The notes beneath the pieces are model-generated. The model saw nothing but the letters and a program-made list of their open reading frames with translations. It made no database searches and was not told the DNA's origin. Source: Candidatus Yanofskybacteria bacterium CG10_big_fil_rev_8_21_14_0_10_36_16 (GTDB taxonomy: Bacteria > Patescibacteria > Paceibacteria > 2-02-FULL-40-12 > IGHO2-01-FULL-4-A). From it: a stretch of DNA of 64,000 nucleotides. The stretch spans positions 1-64,000 of the forward strand of contig PCXQ01000004.1 of assembly GCA_002794035.1 (NCBI GenBank), in the 5' to 3' direction. Positions 58,368-64,000 of the stretch are shown here, piece by piece (within the stretch, counting starts at the first letter, position 1; each line of letters starts with the position of its first letter). A program made the position numbers and the translations under genes.

Positions 58368-58949
58368 TTAATTGATAATTTCCCCAATTCTCTCCACTAA
58401 CTCTTCTTCTGCTAGTGGTCCCAGTTTTAAGCTTTTAATAATTCCGTCTTTATCTATAAAAATAGAATAAGGCATTGAGAAACCGTTATATCTTTTGTAA
58501 ATGTCATCTCCATCATCCCAAGCTACAATATATTTGTTCGTAACACCAAGATCATCCGTATATTGTTTGGCGGTTTTAAGACCTTCGTTTCTGTTTATGG
58601 CAATTGTTACATAAGCATCGCCGAATTGTTCCTGAATCCTGCCCATTAAGAGCATTTCGTCCAGACAAAATGGACACCATGAAGCCCAAAAATTAACAAA
58701 CACTGGTTTACTACCTTTAAAATCAGACAGCTTAACTGTATTACCTTGATAGTCCACAACTTCAAAATCAGGCGCCAAATCCCCAACACGAGTGCCGACT
58801 TTTAAATTATTGCCGGCATCTTGTTCGCTTTGCGAATTTGCTTGGTTATTATCCGAATTTAATTCAACTTTATTACCCCTATCCATAGTTAAAAAATAAC
58901 CCAGAATAATAACAGCTAAAATAATAATTGAGGATAATATTTTTTTCAT
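58368..58949 (-). CDS. TlpA-like membrane-anchored thioredoxin
   Basis: 193 residues: membrane anchor (about 3-22), linker, then thioredoxin fold with GDLAPDFEVVDYQGNTVKLS, active site WASWCPFCLDE (about 88-98) and cis-Pro NGFSMPYSIFID. It probably receives electrons from CcdA and reduces exported proteins. Lies six bases from the DUF3179 gene. Confidence 0.92.
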   Translation of the reverse strand: MKKILSSIIILAVIILGYFLTMDRGNKVELNSDNNQANSQSEQDAGNNLKVGTRVGDLAPDFEVVDYQGNTVKLSDFKGSKPVFVNFWASWCPFCLDEMLLMGRIQEQFGDAYVTIAINRNEGLKTAKQYTDDLGVTNKYIVAWDDGDDIYKRYNGFSMPYSIFIDKDGIIKSLKLGPLAEEELVERIGEIIN

Positions 58950-58955
58950 AATATT

Positions 58956-60035
58956 TTACTGAAATAATTCTGTTTTAGGGTGGGCTACTAGCCAGCTAAA
59001 CCAAAACCCTCCTATGAAAGGCAGTTCATCGCTATTTGCAATTATGCTGATTTCGTCTTTGCCACTTTTTGTAATAATAATTTCCTTATTAGCAAAAGAA
59101 TCGTTAGTTGTTCCTACCTTTAATGATTCAACATTGTAAGCCTTAAACTGCCCATTTATTTCTATGCCAACAACATATGCTTTTGGGTGTAGTTGATCAT
59201 CGTTAAAATCAGCACCGAAACCCACCTGGCTACTTGTATAATAATCTCCGTAAGGATCACGTCCATATGTTCTAAAATGTCCCGTATCTCTAGATAGAAC
59301 CCTAGTATCTGGGTGTAACTTTTTCCAATCACCATATTTTACGGTGTCAGAACGGATTATTTTAAGTTTTATTCCAGTATGAGGGCCAACAATTGCCTCT
59401 CCCAACACCTGCGACCAAAGAGACTCATTGTCTTCGCCTTCTGACCTGTTGTACATGACTAAATTTGACTTCCAAAGGCGTCCTGATGTGCCAAAGTCAA
59501 AGTGTTTGCCGCCAACCACAGGATCAAAAACTATACCGGTAAAACAAAGCGGGCAATAAGTAACTAACGCAGGTTTACCACCCACGGTGTCATTAACTAT
59601 TTCGTGCCATACTAAAATTTGGTAAGGATAAAAACGGCAATCATCGCCATTGCATAATCCTTGCCCTACATCTTCATCAGTCAAATAATCAACTTCATTC
59701 GGTGATATGAATTTAGGATTATCAATTGAAGGTATGCCATCTTTGGAAGGACCTCCGGATAATATCTCGTCTAAAGGCACAGAGTGCTTAACTCCATCTG
59801 TGACAAATATTTGTCTTGAGGTTTGAAAATCTGAACCATTCCTAAGAGTATTTTGCGCATCAGAACCCCCTCCTGCGTTTTTGTTGTTTTGTTCTATAAA
59901 CTCTTCAAGTGGAACAGAATCACCTTTTGGCAGCTTTCTTTGACCAAAATAAAATCTATCCAAGGCAAGCCAACCGACCCCAAGTGTAAGAATTGCTAAT
60001 ACTAAAATTTTTATTTTAAAACTATTATTCATCAC
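58956..60035 (-). CDS. DUF3179 domain protein, membrane-anchored
   Basis: 359 residues: one N-terminal helix (about 8-24), then DUF3179 with RQIFVTDGVKHSVPLDEI, ALVTYCPLCFTGIVFDP (Cys-x-x-Cys, about 159-162), WSQVLGEAIVGPHTG and RVLSRDTGHFRTYGRDPYG. The function of DUF3179 is unknown; its CPLC and its operon with three thiol redox proteins suggest metal or redox chemistry outside the membrane. The start is 3 bases after the upstream stop. Confidence 0.88.
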   Translation of the reverse strand: MMNNSFKIKILVLAILTLGVGWLALDRFYFGQRKLPKGDSVPLEEFIEQNNKNAGGGSDAQNTLRNGSDFQTSRQIFVTDGVKHSVPLDEILSGGPSKDGIPSIDNPKFISPNEVDYLTDEDVGQGLCNGDDCRFYPYQILVWHEIVNDTVGGKPALVTYCPLCFTGIVFDPVVGGKHFDFGTSGRLWKSNLVMYNRSEGEDNESLWSQVLGEAIVGPHTGIKLKIIRSDTVKYGDWKKLHPDTRVLSRDTGHFRTYGRDPYGDYYTSSQVGFGADFNDDQLHPKAYVVGIEINGQFKAYNVESLKVGTTNDSFANKEIIITKSGKDEISIIANSDELPFIGGFWFSWLVAHPKTELFQ

Positions 60036-60038
60036 TTA

Positions 60039-60302
60039 TTATTCATTATTGATTCCAGCCCATTCAACTAGCGCTTCATAGGGCGCAGCTCCGCAAATTG
60101 CCTGTTTGGTTTCTGTATTAAAGAAAAAAGGTACACCAGCACAAACACCATCAGCATATTCGGCCATTTTTTTGGCATTTTCCTCATTATGCCAAACCTC
60201 ATATTTCTCAACTTTTATACCATGTTCTTTTTCAAGACGCTCAACAAAAGGAACCATTTTGTGGCACCACCCGCATTCAAGGCCATAAAATTGTAAAAGC
60301 AT
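60039..60302 (-). CDS. Small thioredoxin/glutaredoxin-like protein
   Basis: 87 residues. LLQFYGLECGWCHKMVPFV carries CGWC (about 10-13), then YADGVCAGVPFFFN with the cis-Pro. An additional pair of cysteines is present (VCAG, AICG). No signal peptide, so it probably acts in the cytoplasm. First thiol gene after the ArsR regulator. Confidence 0.85.
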   Translation of the reverse strand: MLLQFYGLECGWCHKMVPFVERLEKEHGIKVEKYEVWHNEENAKKMAEYADGVCAGVPFFFNTETKQAICGAAPYEALVEWAGINNE

Positions 60303-60308
60303 ATAAAT

Positions 60309-60393
60309 TTATTCAAGAACAAAACGACTGGACAACAAGTATATTTTTCAGTTGCCAGTATCCAACTCATTTCACTCGTATGCTCTTGAATAA
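60309..60393. repeat. Inverted repeat between arsR and the thiol genes
   Basis: TTATTCAAGA (60309-60318) and TCTTGAATAA (60384-60393) are perfect complements 65 bases apart. TTCAAG also is the core of the ArsR palindrome, so these may be extra operator half sites or a transcript stem-loop. Confidence 0.5.
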
Positions 60394-60397
60394 CCGA

Positions 60398-60709
60398 TTA
60401 AATTATTTTCAATATCCTTAATATTTTTTTCGCAATTGGATTTTTCTTGTTAATACAGTAGCAAATCGTTCTGCCATACCTGCATTTTTCCACAATACAC
60501 CTCGCTTCAAGCATTGACAGCTGATGAGATACTGCTGATAAAGTAACGTCTGTTTCTGATTGTATTTCCGACACGCACATTTCCTTTGTTTTTGACAAGG
60601 TTTGAATAATTTTTAACCGTGTTGGATCTGAAAGTAAATAAAAAACCTCAGGTGCTTGAAGCACCTTTGGATTATATGTTTCTATCCCCTGCTTTCTTGT
60701 TGTTTGCAT
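60398..60709 (-). CDS. ArsR-family winged-helix regulator
   Basis: 103 residues from ATG 60709 (QTTRKQGIETYNPK); an earlier in-frame start would cover its own operator. Winged helix: VFYLLSDPTRLKIIQTLSK, MCVSEIQSETDVTLSAVSHQLSMLEARCIV. Cysteines at MCVSE, ARCIV, KCRYG and ICYC could sense metal or thiol state. A perfect palindrome covers its promoter. The genes that follow are all thiol redox related. Confidence 0.88.
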   Translation of the reverse strand: MQTTRKQGIETYNPKVLQAPEVFYLLSDPTRLKIIQTLSKTKEMCVSEIQSETDVTLSAVSHQLSMLEARCIVEKCRYGRTICYCINKKNPIAKKILRILKII

Positions 60710-60716
60710 TAAAATA

Positions 60717-60745
60717 AAAATAACAACACTTGAACATTTGTTCAA
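60717..60745 (-). promoter_or_regulatory. Promoter of arsR and the thiol operon
   Basis: Minus strand TTGAAC (60740-60745), 17-base spacer, TATTTT (60717-60722). The -35 box lies inside the palindromic operator. Confidence 0.65.
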
Positions 60746-60750
60746 GTGTT
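60725..60750. promoter_or_regulatory. ArsR-type operator palindrome
   Basis: AACACTTGAACA-TT-TGTTCAAGTGTT, a perfect 12-2-12 palindrome, 16 bases upstream of the arsR ATG and over its -35 box. TGAACA...TGTTCA is the type of site that ArsR/SmtB proteins bind, so autorepression is likely. Confidence 0.85.
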
Positions 60751-60790
60751 CACTTATCCACAAACTGCGTCAGTGGCTTAAATTTAATAA

Positions 60791-61768
60791 TTAATCTTTT
60801 ATCATTTTCTTAAAATCTTCTACCATCGGCACTTCTGATGCGCTTAACCCATAACTTTCGGCGGTGTAGTATGCATGCCAACCAGCCAAAACTACGGTAG
60901 AAAATATTTTATAAAATATACCCTTGTTACTTTCTAGTTTTATAACTTCAACAGGCATATTTCGATCTTCAAAAAGTTTTTTAGCCACTTCCATCCTTTT
61001 TTGAATTCTTGGGTGATCACTTGAGTCGCTTAAAAATATAAAATTGAATCTATCTTTCATTTCGTCTATAGAATCAAATCCTGTCATTTCATTATGGTTA
61101 AGCTCTGGAAAAACATTCCAAAAAGATGGGATCTTTCCGCTTTCATTAAGATTTATTTTCCAAACCCTAGACAAAGGCTTGTTTTTTGTAGAGGAATAAA
61201 TCACGGGCACTCTGCCTTTTGTTTTTTCTGATAATTCCTTGCCCGTTTTCTCATAATCTTCAACTTGTAACTCATCTTTTAATTTACCTGATTCCAAAAG
61301 TGCATCTTCATCGCCCATAACTTTTAACATAGCTCTTAAACTAAATCCCAAAGCAACTCTTGGCTCAATGCCCGTGTTCGGCAATTCTATATAAGGCGTT
61401 TTGTCGTTTTTAGCTAATTCCAAAAGTTTACCGCCCCCCGTCACAGCAATTAATGACATGCCGGACTCCTTGGCTTTTGTATAAGCATCTATCAACTCTT
61501 CGGTGCCTCCTGAATATGAACTTGCTATTAATGTATGCTCTGAAAGCGAGTCAAAAGAAGGTAGAGACGGCAACCCATAATTTCTATGGACATGCAAATC
61601 TAAGTCGGGTTTGTACATTTTCAAAAAATCAGTTCCTAAATTTGAACCACCCATTCCAGCAATAATAAATCTATCTTTTTTTTGAAAATTTTCTTCATTC
61701 TCAATTTTAGGTTCATATTCAAATTGAAAAGAAAATTCTTTGATTGAAGAAAGCATATCTTTGGACAT
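60791..61768 (-). CDS. Sugar-phosphate isomerase (bifunctional PGI/PMI type)
   Basis: 325 residues with two SIS domains: FIIAGMGGSNLGTDFLKMY (about 32-50), IASSYSGGTEELIDAY (about 81-96), and the C-terminal FPELNHNEMTGFD and IFLSDSSDHPRIQKRM. The pattern fits bifunctional phosphoglucose/phosphomannose isomerase, which feeds fructose-6-phosphate into glycolysis and mannose-6-phosphate into glycan precursors. A SIS protein of another specificity cannot be ruled out. Confidence 0.85.
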   Translation of the reverse strand: MSKDMLSSIKEFSFQFEYEPKIENEENFQKKDRFIIAGMGGSNLGTDFLKMYKPDLDLHVHRNYGLPSLPSFDSLSEHTLIASSYSGGTEELIDAYTKAKESGMSLIAVTGGGKLLELAKNDKTPYIELPNTGIEPRVALGFSLRAMLKVMGDEDALLESGKLKDELQVEDYEKTGKELSEKTKGRVPVIYSSTKNKPLSRVWKINLNESGKIPSFWNVFPELNHNEMTGFDSIDEMKDRFNFIFLSDSSDHPRIQKRMEVAKKLFEDRNMPVEVIKLESNKGIFYKIFSTVVLAGWHAYYTAESYGLSASEVPMVEDFKKMIKD

Positions 61769-61894
61769 AATAAAAATAACTGCTAGTTTTTGACCTCCTA
61801 ATCTATTTGGTTAAAAAGCCAATAATCTGGCAGGTTGCTTTGTTAATATTTTAACTCTTTTTAAAATAAAAAACATCCACTATTTTTTATTAAA

Positions 61895-61920
61895 ATTAAA
61901 AGCCCCGCTAAGGCGGGGCC
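61895..61920 (-). terminator. Intrinsic terminator of the SPFH gene
   Basis: GCCCCGC-CTTA-GCGGGGC followed by TTTTAAT on the minus strand. Confidence 0.85.
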
Positions 61921-61933
61921 AATATCCTCACAA

Positions 61934-63937
61934 TTATTTACCGAGCATTTTGCTAATAGCTGTTAATGCTCCTGAAAAATCTAGTGAACCAGATGCAATT
62001 AGTTTTTGAACAGATGCTGCAATCTGTCCTTCGCCCTCTCTGGTCACTTCATTTAAGGCTCTGCCTCTTTCTTTTATTCTAGCGGCATCAGCAAGGCCTC
62101 TTTGCTTCATTACTTCAATTCTTTTCCCCTCTGTTAGAGCTTCCTGCTCAAGAACAGGAATTTCCCGCTTGGCACTAACCTCCCTTGTAAAAAGGGCTAG
62201 GTACTCTTGGGCATTGGGATCTTTCTTGAAATCAATTTCGGAAATTTCCAAATAAATAATAGAAGCAAATCTTCCCTCAACTGCTTTATCAAGCGCTTTT
62301 TTAATGTGCTTTTTAAATGCGCTGATATTATTCATTATCCTATCAATATTTGTTTTAAGCGCGATATCCACGAGGGTACTATTTAATCTGGGATGTATTG
62401 TATCCCTAATGAGCTCTTCTTCACTGTCTGAAATTGCAATCATCTTGGCAGCATTTTTGCCTTCAATAATGATTCCGATTTCAACAGAAATTTCTAAATA
62501 AAACCTATCTTTTGTTGTGATCCTTACTGGATCAAAATTGTAAATAGGCTGCCTTTCTTTAGTCCACTTTAAATTAATTGGGGTAGTATCAACTATTTGA
62601 ACTTGATTAGCAACGGGGTGTATAAAATGGAATCCAACCGATAAAACCTTTTCTGTGATTCCTCGCTTATACTCAGGTTTTCCTGTTTGGGAGTCTGTTT
62701 TTTTCTTAATTACGGGTACTCGCATTTCTTTACCGTCAATCTGTACCCATTCTTCAATATAGTCACTGCCATCTGCGGCAGGAGACTCTCCAATGTTTGA
62801 GATTACAACACCTACTTGGCCTTCTTTAATATATGTGGCCCAAGTTTTTTCTAACTCAATGGCATAGGGGTGCAAATAGTAGCCTCCAGGTTCCACAAGC
62901 TGTGGCTGGATACCCATTTCTCCACCCATCTTTTGCCAAGTTACTAGATCTTGAAAGTTGTCATGAGTTTTATAGTCGCCAACAGGTTCCGGCTTTAAAG
63001 CGATAACTCTATCTTCTTCATCTGGGATTTCACTTCCTATTTTAACTGTTACGATACCAATCTGAGACCAATCAACCTCTTCTTCATGATGATGTCCTAG
63101 CTTTGGTCTTTTAACTATTCCGATTTCAGTTTTTTCAAATAGTTCAATTTTGAAAAGTTTTTCATTAATTAATTTACGGCCATGCGACAATGTTTCAATT
63201 TGGGGGCCTGTTTCTCCACCGCCCTCCAGAAATGCTTCAGCGTTCGTAAAGTGATTACACTCTACATGAATACGCGTCATAACCCCACGCCTAAGGTGTA
63301 TTCCGTCTTTCGCAATAACGACACCTCTTTTATCTTCAGGGATTTCCGGCATATCGCGGAATTCAACCTTGCCAAAGACATTGATAAGGAATGGGAAATT
63401 CCATCCGGGCCTTAAAATCTGCGCCTGAGTTCCCTGGCGCCGGAATTTAATCCTCAGCCACCTCGGCCACGGCTTCCACCTACAACAATAATGATATTTT
63501 GTTTTCCAAACCTCCTGTTTCATGTCTTCATTGTAAAACCAGGGAAATCCAATTGAAAAATCTATGCGAAGTTTTTTGAGTGGTTCGCTATAGTTATATA
63601 GATCTCTTTTTATTGTAGGAATGACTTTAAAATTCGGCCACTCAATACGCGTAGCAATGTTTCTGCCTTCAGGCAGTTTTGGAGAAAGCGGAAAATGCCA
63701 CTCCATAATGCCGTATTTATCGGCGGGAACCTTAACAGCGCTTGAAATCACAAGGTATGTTAACCCAAGCAATAAACCGCCCCCAAAAACAACCCATTTG
63801 GATATCATTTCCCAGAATTCTTCCTGAGACATTCCTGAAGCATCAAGGCTTTTGCCCCAAGGCCATACGACATAATAAATAAACAGTCCCAAGACTAACA
63901 ATATCAGTATTTGCAACAATTCATTTTTATTTTGCAT
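61934..63937 (-). CDS. SPFH/band 7 membrane protein
   Basis: About 667 residues from ATG 63937, chosen because GGAGG stands upstream at normal spacing. Two N-terminal helices (about 7-25 and 48-70), a first beta domain with HVECNHFTNAEAFLEGG, an SPFH part from about 400 (GEKVLSVGFHFIHPVANQ-like and RDTIHPRLNSTLVDIALK), and an Ala/Glu-rich coiled coil near 585-640 ending FSGALTAISKML. Long flotillin-like proteins form membrane scaffolds; the partner is unknown. Confidence 0.83.
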   Translation of the reverse strand: MQNKNELLQILILLVLGLFIYYVVWPWGKSLDASGMSQEEFWEMISKWVVFGGGLLLGLTYLVISSAVKVPADKYGIMEWHFPLSPKLPEGRNIATRIEWPNFKVIPTIKRDLYNYSEPLKKLRIDFSIGFPWFYNEDMKQEVWKTKYHYCCRWKPWPRWLRIKFRRQGTQAQILRPGWNFPFLINVFGKVEFRDMPEIPEDKRGVVIAKDGIHLRRGVMTRIHVECNHFTNAEAFLEGGGETGPQIETLSHGRKLINEKLFKIELFEKTEIGIVKRPKLGHHHEEEVDWSQIGIVTVKIGSEIPDEEDRVIALKPEPVGDYKTHDNFQDLVTWQKMGGEMGIQPQLVEPGGYYLHPYAIELEKTWATYIKEGQVGVVISNIGESPAADGSDYIEEWVQIDGKEMRVPVIKKKTDSQTGKPEYKRGITEKVLSVGFHFIHPVANQVQIVDTTPINLKWTKERQPIYNFDPVRITTKDRFYLEISVEIGIIIEGKNAAKMIAISDSEEELIRDTIHPRLNSTLVDIALKTNIDRIMNNISAFKKHIKKALDKAVEGRFASIIYLEISEIDFKKDPNAQEYLALFTREVSAKREIPVLEQEALTEGKRIEVMKQRGLADAARIKERGRALNEVTREGEGQIAASVQKLIASGSLDFSGALTAISKMLGK

Positions 63938-64000
63938 TTCTAACCTCCTATTGGCATATTTTAAAGAACAAAATGCGCTGACTATATTATACATAAAAAT

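Noticed and set aside
1..64000. CRISPR array
   Set aside because: No evenly spaced direct repeats were seen. The PD-(D/E)XK nuclease at 18990 has no cas neighbours.

Overview
The window is AT-rich, densely packed, and reads like a genome of the Candidate Phyla Radiation (Patescibacteria, probably a Parcubacteria-type lineage). Supporting signs, seen in sequence, are many reduced or divergent core proteins (short AlaRS, RNA polymerase alpha without its C-terminal domain, PriA without a recognisable P-loop, EF-P with an altered tip), families often met in that group (VKOR-thioredoxin fusions, DUF2157 and DUF3179 proteins, a baseplate-J-like envelope protein, LCP protein, many glycosyltransferases), and short structured repeats, some inside genes. 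The lineage is inference. The standard code works throughout.

Layout. 1-2.1 kb: 3' part of pyrG, then htpX. 2.1-9.3 kb: recG, a guanidino-modifying hydrolase, small membrane proteins and three tRNA genes (Ser-CGA, Arg-GCG, Ser-GGA) set among tRNA fragments and inverted repeats. 9.6-19 kb: small accessory genes, an M23 peptidase, a sigma factor, ftsW, rpsT, a zincin lipoprotein, a GT2, an S41 protease, rplI, rpmA, and a membrane protein with an Ada-like Cys motif. 19-28 kb (mostly minus): PD-(D/E)XK nuclease, a nearly gene-free 0.8 kb stretch, a DsbD-like protein plus VKOR-Trx (oxidative folding), a P-type ATPase, an EnvC-like M23 protein, gltX. 28-36 kb (mostly plus): second zincin, priA, def, fmt, a metal ABC-3 transporter, a compositionally foreign small gene, efp. 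36-43 kb (minus): surface-glycan cluster (LCP, two GT2, an O-antigen ligase-like polymerase, two GT4). 43-45 kb: mreB and a divergent PEGA protein. 46-51 kb: infA-rpmJ-rpsM-rpsK-rpsD-rpoA-rplQ-rplM-rpsI. 51-64 kb: baseplate-J-like protein, alaS, unknowns, an ArsR-headed thiol-redox operon with ccdA, a sugar-phosphate isomerase and an SPFH protein.

The most unusual signal is a structured leader RNA shared by two unlinked ribosomal protein genes. Upstream of rpsT (bS20) and rpmA (bL27) the same parts recur: a -10 box with matching context, a long leader containing a CCCGCYC segment complementary to a later hairpin TTGAGC-GGGAT-GCTCAA, and a nearly identical block running through the TTG start codon. 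rpmA carries the structured part twice in tandem. Both genes, and probably rpsD, start at TTG in a TTGGCA context with no Shine-Dalgarno. The 3' flanks of rpsT and rpmA also share a dispersed repeat. A second structured element occurs as an inverted pair at 8060-8180 and 9014-9128, with compensatory changes in its hairpin. Its first bases resemble the rpsT/rpmA motif, and it abuts a tRNA whose flanks pair with each other.
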